DNA of 64,000 nucleotides from JANNAT01 sp031384605 (lineage in GTDB: Bacteria > Pseudomonadota > Alphaproteobacteria > Rhodobacterales > Rhodobacteraceae): NCBI GenBank assembly GCA_031384605.1, contig JANNAT010000030.1, positions 22,680-86,679 of the forward strand, in the 5' to 3' direction. The number at the start of each line of letters is the position of its first letter. Position 1 is the first letter of the stretch. The position numbers were made by a program, and so were the translations under genes. This document shows, in pieces, positions 44,184 to 52,192 of the stretch. The notes below the pieces were generated by a model that had not been told where the DNA came from, made no database searches, and saw only the letters and a program-made list of their open reading frames with translations.

Positions 44184-46574
44184 ATGATCCTTCCCCCCGC
44201 CCTGACCCACTGGTTCACTGCCCAAGGCTGGTCCTTGCACCCGCATCAGTTGGACATGCTGGCCCGCGCCAAAGATCCCGCCACGCTGCTGATCGCGCCC
44301 ACGGGGGGTGGCAAAACGCTGGCCGGGTTTCTGCCCAGTCTGGCCGAATTGGCGACGGGAACCCACAAAGGCCTGCATACCCTTTATATCTCGCCGCTAA
44401 AGGCGTTGACCGCCGATATCCGCCGCAACCTGCGCCGCCCTGTCGAAGGCGCGGGCCTGCCCATAAGGATTGAAGATCGTACCGGCGATACCACCTATAC
44501 CCAGCGCCGCCGCCAGCGCGCCGATCCGCCGCATATCTTGCTGACCACGCCGGAAAGTCTGGCGCTGTTGCTGTCCTACGAGGATGCCCCCCGGATATTC
44601 GCAGGTCTTTCCCGAGTGATCGTCGATGAAACTCATGCCTTGGCCGAAAGCAAACGCGGCGATCAGCTGATGCTGCAACTGGCGCGGCTGGCCACACTTG
44701 CCCCCGGTCTGCGCGTGGTGGGCCTATCGGCCACCGTCGAAGATCCACCCGCCTTGGCGCGGTTTCTGCATCCCAAAACCGCCATCCTGTTGGCCGATCC
44801 CGGCCCTGATCCTGATATCCAGATGCTGCACACCGATGCCCCGCCACCATGGTCGGGGGGCGGTGGGCGCTATGCCATCCCTGCCATTCTGGACCAAGTG
44901 GCACAGCACAAAACCACTCTGATATTTCACAACACCCGCGCGCAGGCCGAGATTTTCTTTCATAATCTGTGGCTGGCGAATACCGACGATCTGCCCATCG
45001 GCATTCACCATGGCAGTCTGTCGCGCGAACAGCGCGACCGTGTCGAACAGGCAATGGTGGATGGCAAACTGCGCGCCATTGTCTGCACCGGCAGCCTTGA
45101 TCTGGGGATAGACTGGGGCGATGTCGATCTGGTGATCCAAGTCGGTGCGCCGAAAAACGTCAAACGGCTGGTGCAACGCATTGGCCGCGCCAACCACCGC
45201 TATAACGCGCCCTCAAAGGCGCTGTTGGTGCCGGCCAACCGGTTTGAAGTGGTCGAATGTTTCGCCGCATTGCAAGCCGTTAAGGCCCGCGCGCTAGATG
45301 GCGATCCCCGTGGCCCCGGCCCGCGCGATGTGCTGTGCCAGCACATTCTGGCCACCGCCTGTGCGGCCCCTTTTGACGCCGACCAACTTTATGCCGAGGT
45401 GATCACCGCTGGCCCCTACGCCGCCCTGACCCGCCCCGAATTCAACGCCTGCCTTGATTTCACCGCCACAGGTGGCTATGCCCTGCGCGCCTATGACAAA
45501 TGGCAGCGCCTGATGATCCGCGCGGGCAAATGGTCGCTTCGTGATCCCAGAACGGCGGCAGTGATCCGCCAGAACCTTGGCACCATCATTGATACCGAAA
45601 CCCTGAAAGTGCGGCTGAAGGGTCGGATGGGCGGCACCCCTTTGGGTGAAATTGAAGAGGCGTTTGCCACCACCCTGACCCCCGGCGATACGTTCCTGAT
45701 CGGGGGGCAAGTGGTGCGCTATGACGGGCTGAAAGACATGACCGTCGAGGTCACCCGCCAGCCGGGGCGCGATCCCAAAGTGGCGGTGTTTTCGGGCACC
45801 AAATTCGCCACCTCAACCCAGTTGTCGACGGGTATCCTGCACATCCTGCAACAACCCAGCTGGCCCGATCTGCCTACCCACACAGCGCAATGGCTGACCC
45901 TGCAACGCGAGGTGTCACAACTTCCGCAACCAAACCGCCTGCTGATCGAAACCTTCCCCTATGAGGGCCGCCACCATCTGTGCCTTTACGGCTTTGCGGG
46001 CCGCAACGCGCAGCAAACGCTGGGCCTTTTGCTGACCAAACGGATGGAGGACGCCGGTCTTGCCCCCTTGGGGTTCGTCGCCACCGATTATGCCACCCTG
46101 ATCTGGGGGCTGGAACCCGCCACCGATCCCGCCGCCCTGCTGGATGCCACAAATCTGCGCGCCGATCTTGAGGTTTGGCTGGCGGGCAATGCGGTGATGA
46201 AACGCACCTTCCGCAACACCGCCATCATCGCAGGCCTGATCGAACGCAGCCATCAGGGGCGGCGAAAATCGGGCCGCCAAGCGACGTTTTCTTCCGATAT
46301 CCTTTATGACACGTTGCGCAAATACGACCCAAACCACTTGATGCTGGACATCACCCGCGAGGAAGCAATGCGCGGCTTGGTCGATTTTTCGCGGATCGAA
46401 GAGTTGCTGGCCCGCATCGGCCCCCGCATAGATCATATCGCCCTGCCGCGCCTTAGCCCCTTTTCTGCGCCACTTTTTCTGGAACCGGGCAAAACGCCGG
46501 TGCAAGGTATGGGGCGCGAACGGCTTGCCACCGATGCCGCTGCGCAACTGATGCGCGACGCCGGGCTGACTTAA
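44184..46574 (+). CDS. Ligase-associated DNA damage response DEXH helicase (Lhr-Core type)
   Basis: 796 residues from ATG 44184 (the upstream ATG at 44115 would add 23 unconserved residues; neither start has a good ribosome site, so a leaderless message is possible). Two RecA domains: Walker A APTGGGKT (about 35-42), DExH box VDETH (about 150) and the ATVED motif; second domain with HHGSLSREQRDRVEQAM and IGRANH. C-terminal Lhr-Core winged-helix and beta-barrel regions follow (to about 720). It is a 3'-5' single-strand translocase/helicase in the family. Followed by pdeM after 156 bases. Confidence 0.9.
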   Translation: MILPPALTHWFTAQGWSLHPHQLDMLARAKDPATLLIAPTGGGKTLAGFLPSLAELATGTHKGLHTLYISPLKALTADIRRNLRRPVEGAGLPIRIEDRTGDTTYTQRRRQRADPPHILLTTPESLALLLSYEDAPRIFAGLSRVIVDETHALAESKRGDQLMLQLARLATLAPGLRVVGLSATVEDPPALARFLHPKTAILLADPGPDPDIQMLHTDAPPPWSGGGGRYAIPAILDQVAQHKTTLIFHNTRAQAEIFFHNLWLANTDDLPIGIHHGSLSREQRDRVEQAMVDGKLRAIVCTGSLDLGIDWGDVDLVIQVGAPKNVKRLVQRIGRANHRYNAPSKALLVPANRFEVVECFAALQAVKARALDGDPRGPGPRDVLCQHILATACAAPFDADQLYAEVITAGPYAALTRPEFNACLDFTATGGYALRAYDKWQRLMIRAGKWSLRDPRTAAVIRQNLGTIIDTETLKVRLKGRMGGTPLGEIEEAFATTLTPGDTFLIGGQVVRYDGLKDMTVEVTRQPGRDPKVAVFSGTKFATSTQLSTGILHILQQPSWPDLPTHTAQWLTLQREVSQLPQPNRLLIETFPYEGRHHLCLYGFAGRNAQQTLGLLLTKRMEDAGLAPLGFVATDYATLIWGLEPATDPAALLDATNLRADLEVWLAGNAVMKRTFRNTAIIAGLIERSHQGRRKSGRQATFSSDILYDTLRKYDPNHLMLDITREEAMRGLVDFSRIEELLARIGPRIDHIALPRLSPFSAPLFLEPGKTPVQGMGRERLATDAAAQLMRDAGLT

Positions 46575-46601
46575 CCCTTCATCTATTTCTAAATATCCAG
46601 A

Positions 46602-46660
46602 CCGGAACGATACTTCGTTCCGGGTAGCCGGAGGCAGGCCCAAAGCCGCAGGATTTGGGC
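46602..46660. terminator. Two hairpins after the helicase gene
   Basis: CCGGAACGA/TCGTTCCGG (46602-46610 and 46615-46623) and GCCCAAA/TTTGGGC (46638-46644 and 46654-46660), then TTCATAAAAAAC. They lie between the helicase stop and pdeM start. A transcript-end or processing role is probable; if the first is a terminator, pdeM has its own promoter. Confidence 0.4.
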
Positions 46661-46730
46661 TTCATAAAAAACAACGCGCGCGACAGCGCGCACCGCTTGA
46701 TAACCGCTGGCGGGCGGGGCAGGTTGCGGC

Positions 46731-47381
46731 ATGTATGAATTCACCCTTGGCCCCGCTACGCTGCACGCCCTGCCCTCGGGTGCGCTCTATTGGCCTGACC
46801 AACGCCTGCTGTGCGTCTCTGACCTGCATTTCGGCAAATCCGAACGGCTGGCACGCCGGGGTGGCACGTTGCTGCCGCCCTATGAAACGCGTGCCACCTT
46901 GGACCGGCTTGACCGCGATATTGAAACCACCGCCGCGCGGCACATCGTGTGCTTGGGCGACAGTTTTGATGATCTGGCGGCGGCAGACAGTCTGGACGCC
47001 GCAGATCAGCTATGGTTGACACGCCTGATGGCCGGCCGGGTCTGGACGTGGATTGAGGGCAACCATGACGCAGGCCCCACCGCCCTTGGCGGCAGTCACC
47101 GCGCCGAACTGGTGATTGAAACCTTGGCCTTGCGCCACATCGCCAGCCCACAAACGCCAGAAATATCCGGCCATTATCATCCCAAAGCGCGGCTTGCGGG
47201 CACCGCCTATCGGTGTTTCCTGATCGACCAGGCCCGCGTGATCTTGCCCGCTTATGGCGCCTATACCGGCGGCCTCTGGTCGCATGAGCCTGCGTTCACC
47301 GGTTTGATGGCCGACGCAGCGCTGGCGGTTTTGATCGGCAAAACCACCCGCGCCATCCCGATGCCGCGCCAGCCGGGTTAA
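46731..47381 (+). CDS. pdeM: Ligase-associated DNA damage response endonuclease PdeM
   Basis: 216-residue metallophosphoesterase. Motifs CVSDLHFGKSE (residues 28-38), CLGDSFDDL, EGNHD and SGHYHPKARL are visible in order. It belongs with the Lhr-Core helicase to a four-gene DNA repair set (helicase, metallophosphoesterase, exonuclease, ATP-dependent ligase). Only two are here, so the set is either split or reduced. Confidence 0.92.
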   Translation: MYEFTLGPATLHALPSGALYWPDQRLLCVSDLHFGKSERLARRGGTLLPPYETRATLDRLDRDIETTAARHIVCLGDSFDDLAAADSLDAADQLWLTRLMAGRVWTWIEGNHDAGPTALGGSHRAELVIETLALRHIASPQTPEISGHYHPKARLAGTAYRCFLIDQARVILPAYGAYTGGLWSHEPAFTGLMADAALAVLIGKTTRAIPMPRQPG

Positions 47382-47500
47382 ATCAACCTGCGCTAAAACG
47401 TTTCGGGTTTTCATTGAAATCGCAAGCATCAGAATTCAAACACTTTTGGTTTGAATTCTGATCCAACGTTAACCTGAAACGCTCTAAATCAACCCGCGCT
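47379..47500. mobile_element. MITE-like small element between pdeM and the LytTR gene
   Basis: Direct repeat taaatcaaccTGCGCT (47379-47394) and taaatcaaccCGCGCT (47485-47500), 15/16 identical, flank a roughly 90-base unit. The unit has imperfect inverted ends (ACGTTTCGGGTT against GCGTTTCAGGTT read from the other end) and an internal perfect 11-base inverted repeat CAGAATTCAAA/TTTGAATTCTG (47430-47440 and 47450-47460, loop 9). The direct repeats overlap both flanking stop codons. It resembles a non-coding miniature transposable element with a target duplication. Confidence 0.5.
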
Positions 47501-48245
47501 CTTCCAACTTGTCGCGGTGGTTTTTGCTAACCGGCACCCGCGCGCCATGAATCAGTCGCAGATACAGCTTGGCCCCGTCGCGTTCCACCGCCGTCACTGC
47601 CGCCCAAGCCACCCAATGTGATCGGTGAACCTGCGCACCGGCAACCGGAGCCGCCTCGGCAATCGCATCGCCAAAGCGCATCAACAAACTGGCGGTGCCA
47701 TCCGCCGTTTGCACGTCAACATAATGATCACGCACGGAAATTGCCAATAGCGGGCCGCGTTGACACGGCTCTAACCTGCGCATCAGGCGCGGTTCTTCGA
47801 TTTGCACGGCTGCGACGGGATCTTTGGTTTGCAACTCTGGTGCCAAGGCTTGGCGCAACGCCGTCGCCCCTATCGAAACCGACGCCACCAACAAAAGAAT
47901 TTCCAAAAACCGCGCGCGCCCCGAAGCCAGATCATCAAACATCGCCGTGGTCAGCAGATACAGCAGTGGGCACAGCACCGCGCAGACCAAAATCGTTGAC
48001 AAAATCATCGCTTTGCGGAACGACAACTGCCGCTTATGATTGCTGACATAGGTGCGAATTGCCACGCTTGTCAGTACGCCAATGGCCACGACAGGGGTCC
48101 AGAACACCGCCCGCTGCGCCAGATTCAGGCTGCTATAGCTGCCAAATGGCCCAGATACCGCGACCACCGATGCGATGATCACCCCAAGCACCAAGGGCAC
48201 TTTTAACCGCAACTCGGCCTTGCACTGCTTAAGAAACGCCGACAT
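47484..48245 (-). CDS. Membrane-anchored LytTR DNA-binding protein
   Basis: 253 residues from ATG 48245 (GGAGG just upstream). Four predicted membrane helices in the first 150 residues (PLVLGVIIASVVAVSG, AVFWTPVVAIGVLTSVAI, AMILSTILVCAVLCPLLYLL, FLEILLLVASVSIGATAL), then a LytTR domain from about residue 155 (LLAISVRDHYVDVQTADGT, then QVHRSHWVAWAAV and KLYLRLIHGARVPVSKNHR). Its target is unknown; no autoinducer or kinase gene is adjacent. The stop lies in the MITE-like direct repeat. Confidence 0.82.
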   Translation of the reverse strand: MSAFLKQCKAELRLKVPLVLGVIIASVVAVSGPFGSYSSLNLAQRAVFWTPVVAIGVLTSVAIRTYVSNHKRQLSFRKAMILSTILVCAVLCPLLYLLTTAMFDDLASGRARFLEILLLVASVSIGATALRQALAPELQTKDPVAAVQIEEPRLMRRLEPCQRGPLLAISVRDHYVDVQTADGTASLLMRFGDAIAEAAPVAGAQVHRSHWVAWAAVTAVERDGAKLYLRLIHGARVPVSKNHRDKLEERGLI

Positions 48246-48336
48246 GCCCCTCCGGGTTGCGACCACCACTACACTTTTGCGCCTAGCCTTTCAAAGCGCT
48301 TTTGGCAACCATATGTTGGCAAAAAACCCCGCACTG

Positions 48337-49227
48337 TTACGCAGTTAACCCTTCAGGCTCAGCCAGGCCATTCGCCCGGCAGCAGGCAGTCAGGGTATTG
48401 GCCAACAAACAAGCGATGGTCATTGGTCCGACGCCACCCGGCACAGGTGTGATGGCCCCTGCAACGGCGGCGGCACTGGCATAGTGCACATCACCAACCA
48501 GCTTGATCTTGCCATCGCGTTCAATGCGGTTGATGCCAACGTCAATCACCGTGGCCCCCGGTTTCACGTAGTCACCAGTGATCATCTCGGGCCGCCCCAC
48601 GGCGGCCACCAGAATATCGGCCCCCCGGCAAACGGCGGCCAGATCGCGGGTGCGCGAATGCGCAATCGTCACTGTGCAGCTGTCGCCCAGCAGCAACTGC
48701 GCCATCGGCTTGCCGACAATATTGCTGCGCCCCACTACAACCGCATTCATCCCCGCAAGCACCCCATGATGATCGCGCAGCATCATCAGACAGCCCAGCG
48801 GCGTGCAAGGCACCATTGATTTTTGCCCAGTGCCCAGCAGGCCGACATTGCTGATATGAAAGCCGTCAACATCCTTGGCCGGATCAATCGAATTGATGAT
48901 CAGTTCCGAATTCAGATGCGCGGGCAGCGGCAGTTGCACCAAAATGCCGTGAATGGCCGGATCGGCGTTCAGCCGCGCCACCAGTGCCAGCAAATCCGCC
49001 TCGGATGTATCAACGGCCAGTTTATGCTCGATTGACATCATGCCAACTTCAACCGTCTGCGTGCCCTTGTTGCGCACATAGACTTGGCTGGCCGGATCTT
49101 CGCCGACCAAAACCACCGCCAACCCCGGCGTCAGCCCGTTTTGTTCAACCAGTTTGGCCACATGCGCCGCCACAAGGCCCCGCACTTTTGCCGCGAAAAC
49201 CTTGCCGTCAATCACCGTCGCCGTCAT
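48337..49227 (-). CDS. folD: Methylenetetrahydrofolate dehydrogenase/cyclohydrolase
   Basis: 296 residues from ATG 49227 (GGAAGGA eight bases upstream). Bifunctional interconversion of methylene-, methenyl- and formyl-tetrahydrofolate. Motifs VYVRNKGTQTVEVG (about 51-64, catalytic Lys), GILVQLPLPAHLN, VVGRSNIVGKPMAQLL and TPVPGGVGPMT. Downstream of chorismate mutase by 4 bases and near fhs, together a C1/folate stretch. Confidence 0.96.
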   Translation of the reverse strand: MTATVIDGKVFAAKVRGLVAAHVAKLVEQNGLTPGLAVVLVGEDPASQVYVRNKGTQTVEVGMMSIEHKLAVDTSEADLLALVARLNADPAIHGILVQLPLPAHLNSELIINSIDPAKDVDGFHISNVGLLGTGQKSMVPCTPLGCLMMLRDHHGVLAGMNAVVVGRSNIVGKPMAQLLLGDSCTVTIAHSRTRDLAAVCRGADILVAAVGRPEMITGDYVKPGATVIDVGINRIERDGKIKLVGDVHYASAAAVAGAITPVPGGVGPMTIACLLANTLTACCRANGLAEPEGLTA

Positions 49228-49231
49228 TTGG

Positions 49232-49528
49232 TTAGTCCTTCCCCAGACTGTCTTCTTCACGCTCAATCGACCAGTCGATCAATTTGCGCCACAGCTTTTC
49301 CAATTTATCCGGCGGCAAACCTTGCGCCACCGCATGCCGGCGCACGTTGGAAACCACCTCTTCAACCCGGGCACCGATCCGCGCAGGCAGGCCTACGTCA
49401 GCTTTGATTTGCGCCGCACGGTCAATATACGCCACCCGCTGCGCAAACAGCGCGACCAGTTCCATATCAAGCCGGTCAATCTCAATGCGCAACTCGGCCA
49501 TCGTGGTGCAGTCTGCCGGGGTTTTCAT
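49232..49528 (-). CDS. Chorismate mutase, AroQ type
   Basis: 98 residues from ATG 49528 (GAGG five bases upstream). All-helical AroQ fold: ELRIEIDRLDMELVALFAQR (about 11-30) with the catalytic Arg and Lys positions, then AAQIKAD, the PARIGARVEEVVSNVRRHA helix and LWRKLIDWSIEREE. Catalyses chorismate to prephenate. The coding region runs into folD. Confidence 0.92.
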   Translation of the reverse strand: MKTPADCTTMAELRIEIDRLDMELVALFAQRVAYIDRAAQIKADVGLPARIGARVEEVVSNVRRHAVAQGLPPDKLEKLWRKLIDWSIEREEDSLGKD

Positions 49529-49599
49529 CAAAGCCTCGTGTTTCTTCGGGGTGGCTGCGTCATAGCGCAAGCCCCCCCAAAGAACAACGCGACCCGTTG

Positions 49600-51276
49600 T
49601 CAGAACAGCCCTTCAACATGGCCGTCATGGTTCAGCCGGATCACCTCGGCCGATGGCACCTTTGGCAGGCCCGGCATCGTCATGATCTCACCGCAGATCG
49701 CCACCACAAACCCCGCCCCCGCCGACAGGCGCACTTCACGCACCGGCACAGTATGCCCGGTAGGTGCGCCGCGCACGGTTGGATCGGTGGTAAAGCTGTA
49801 TTGCGTTTTCGCCACGCAGATCGGCAGATGGCCGTACCCTTGGGCCTCCCAAACGCGCAGCTGATCGCGGATAGATTTATCGGCAATCACCGCATCCGCA
49901 TGGTAAATCCGCTTGGCAATGGTTTCCAGCTTTTGAAACAGCGGCATGTCATCTGGATAAATCGGCGCAAAGTTTGCAGCCCCGGATTCCGCCATTTGCA
50001 CCACTTTATGCGCCAGATCTTCGATACCCGCCGATCCCAGCGCCCAGTGTTTGCACAAAATCGCCTCGGCCCCCTGGCCCGCGACATAGGCTTTCACAGC
50101 CTCTATCTCGGCATCGGTGTCGCTGAAGAAATGGTTGATCGCCACTACAACCGGCACCCCAAAGGATTTGACGTTGCCGATATGGCGGCCAAGGTTGGGG
50201 CAGCCCTTTTGCACCGCCGCCACATTTTCCGCGCCCAAGTCGGCCTTGGCGACGCCGCCATTCATCTTCATCGCCCGCACAGTGGCCACGATCACCGCCG
50301 CCGACGGCTTTAACCCCGCCTTGCGGCACTTGATGTCAAAGAACTTTTCCGCCCCCAGATCGGCCCCGAAACCCGCTTCGGTGACAACATATTCCCCCAG
50401 CTTCAACGCAGTTTTGGTGGCGATAACGCTGTTACAGCCATGCGCGATATTGGCAAACGGCCCGCCATGCACCAAGGCCGGATTGTTTTCCAGCGTCTGC
50501 ACCAGATTAGGCTGCATCGCGTCTTTCAACAGCACGGTCATTGCGCCATCGGCTTTGATATCACGGCAATAGATCGGTTCTTTACCGCGGGTATAGGCGA
50601 CGACAATATTGCCCAACCGGGTTTGCAAATCTTCCAAGTCATTGGAAAGGCACAAGATCGCCATGACTTCCGACGCCACGGTAATGTCAAACCCGGTCTG
50701 GCGCGGAAATCCGTTCGACACACCGCCAAGTGATACAACGATATCGCGCAGCGCGCGGTCGTTCATATCCATCACCCGGCGCCACATCACGCGACGCTCG
50801 TCAATGTCCAACCCATTGCCCCAATAGATATGGTTATCAATCATCGCCGACAGTAGATTATGCGCGGATGTAATGGCATGGAAATCGCCGGTGAAATGCA
50901 GGTTCATTTCCTCCATCGGCACAACTTGGGCGTAACCGCCCCCCGCGGCCCCACCTTTCATGCCGAAATTCGGGCCCAGAGATGCCTCGCGGATACACAC
51001 AACCGCCTTTTTACCGATGCGGTTCAACCCATCGCCCAAGCCGACGGTCGTGGTGGTCTTACCCTCGCCTGCTGGCGTTGGGTTGATGGCAGTTACCAAA
51101 ATCAACTTGCCATCCGGGCGGCCCGCCAAAGATTTGATAAATTCTTGCCCGATCTTGGCCTTGTCATGCCCGTAAGGCAGCAGATGTTCCGCCGGGATGC
51201 CAAGTTTCGCGCCGATTTCCATGATTGGTTTTTTCGTGGCTTCGCGTGCAATTTCGATATCGGTCTTAAAGGCCAT
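49600..51276 (-). CDS. fhs: Formate--tetrahydrofolate ligase
   Basis: 558 residues. ATP-dependent formation of 10-formyl-tetrahydrofolate. P-loop TPAGEGKTTTTVGL at about residues 67-80, then NFGMKGGAAGGGYAQVVP, NEMNLHFTGDFHAI-like EEMNLHFTGDFHAI and the C-terminal FVVAICGEIMTMPGLP. GGGAG lies six bases before the ATG. With folD it can serve formate oxidation or C1 supply from methylated compounds, common in roseobacters. Confidence 0.97.
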   Translation of the reverse strand: MAFKTDIEIAREATKKPIMEIGAKLGIPAEHLLPYGHDKAKIGQEFIKSLAGRPDGKLILVTAINPTPAGEGKTTTTVGLGDGLNRIGKKAVVCIREASLGPNFGMKGGAAGGGYAQVVPMEEMNLHFTGDFHAITSAHNLLSAMIDNHIYWGNGLDIDERRVMWRRVMDMNDRALRDIVVSLGGVSNGFPRQTGFDITVASEVMAILCLSNDLEDLQTRLGNIVVAYTRGKEPIYCRDIKADGAMTVLLKDAMQPNLVQTLENNPALVHGGPFANIAHGCNSVIATKTALKLGEYVVTEAGFGADLGAEKFFDIKCRKAGLKPSAAVIVATVRAMKMNGGVAKADLGAENVAAVQKGCPNLGRHIGNVKSFGVPVVVAINHFFSDTDAEIEAVKAYVAGQGAEAILCKHWALGSAGIEDLAHKVVQMAESGAANFAPIYPDDMPLFQKLETIAKRIYHADAVIADKSIRDQLRVWEAQGYGHLPICVAKTQYSFTTDPTVRGAPTGHTVPVREVRLSAGAGFVVAICGEIMTMPGLPKVPSAEVIRLNHDGHVEGLF

Positions 51277-51385
51277 AATATTCTCCCAAAGGGGCGGACG
51301 ATCCCGTTGGCCGGGTGATACCCCACAGATGTGGCAAAGAGACGCGCTTTTCCGACTTGTTCCTGCCCGAATTCGCCAAGCCGCG

Positions 51386-51399
51386 TTTCCGATCGGAAA
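51386..51399. promoter_or_regulatory. Perfect 14-base palindrome upstream of fhs
   Basis: TTTCCGATCGGAAA lies 110 bases before the fhs start in a 151-base gap between fhs and the MOSC gene. It could be an operator for fhs; no matching regulator is in the window. Alternatively it is a structural accident. Confidence 0.3.
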
Positions 51400-51427
51400 G
51401 TGCCGCGCGCAGGCGGGGAGTTTTGGA

Positions 51428-52027
51428 TCAGCCTTTACGCGCAGCGTTCAAATGCAGCCAAACAGGTTGATCGGGGATATGCAGCCGAATTTGCACACCG
51501 ACCCGCAACAGACCTTCGCGTTCGACCCAAGCCGTAATGCCGCGCCGGTCTTTGGCGGCGGGTTTGAATTTGCCACCGTAACCGGGATGGTGGGTTTCAA
51601 TCGGCCGGGCGGGCAAAGTGCAGGGGCGGTTTTCCATATCCACCACCAAAGTTGTGCCATTTTCGGTTTGCAGCCGGGAAGATGGCGGCAGGTGGGTGAA
51701 ATCGGGAATACCTGCAATCACCATACTTGCCCCGACCAGTGCGGGGTCAAGTTCTGCCAGACCCATTTCGGCGGCCATCGCGGCCAATTCTTCGGCTGAC
51801 ACAATCGCAAATTGCCGGGTGTTGCGAATTTCCGTGTTGCGTGGATATTGCCCCAGAACCCGGCTGCACGAGGGCCGGGTAAGGCCGCCATGCGCCTCGC
51901 CTTCCGGGCCGGAAAACAGCGCCATGATTTCGGTCAGCGCATCACTTTCCAACTTGGCATCCCGGTCGGTGACACGGCCCAGCCACGTGATGGTGCCGAT
52001 GATAGAAGTGGGTTTCAGGGCGGACAT
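51428..52027 (-). CDS. MOSC-domain protein
   Basis: 199 residues. MOSC fold, typical of molybdenum-cofactor sulfurase C-terminal domains: KLESDALTEIMALFSGPEGEAHGG in two parts, RPSCSRVLGQYPRNTEIRNTRQ-like region and the GGKFKPAAKDRRGITAWVEREG C-terminal part around residue 150-171. It probably transfers sulfur to a cofactor or metal target; the specific substrate is unknown. It precedes fhs in the map but is on the same strand upstream end. Confidence 0.82.
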   Translation of the reverse strand: MSALKPTSIIGTITWLGRVTDRDAKLESDALTEIMALFSGPEGEAHGGLTRPSCSRVLGQYPRNTEIRNTRQFAIVSAEELAAMAAEMGLAELDPALVGASMVIAGIPDFTHLPPSSRLQTENGTTLVVDMENRPCTLPARPIETHHPGYGGKFKPAAKDRRGITAWVEREGLLRVGVQIRLHIPDQPVWLHLNAARKG

Positions 52028-52112
52028 TGCAGAAAACCTTTTCGCAAGCGGGCACGATTAGGTTGATCATCCGGGCGGCAAAAAGAAAAGTGCGAAATCG
52101 GCAGGGGGCATA

Positions 52113-52140
52113 AAACAAAGCCCCGGACATGATCCGGGGC
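52113..52140 (-). terminator. Intrinsic terminator of ftsH
   Basis: Read on the minus strand GCCCCGGA-TCATG-TCCGGGGC is a perfect 8-base stem (52120-52140), followed by TTTGTTTTA. It starts 52 bases after the ftsH stop, the right place and orientation for the terminator of the tol-tilS-ftsH transcript. Confidence 0.75.
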
Positions 52141-52192
52141 CTTATCGTCGGCGGCAGAGGCCCCGGACCCGCCTCCGGGACGGCGGCACGAT

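Noticed and set aside
51277..51427. Possible ZTP or other folate riboswitch upstream of fhs
   Set aside because: I looked for the conserved pfl/ZTP motifs on the minus strand and did not find them; only a short palindrome is present.
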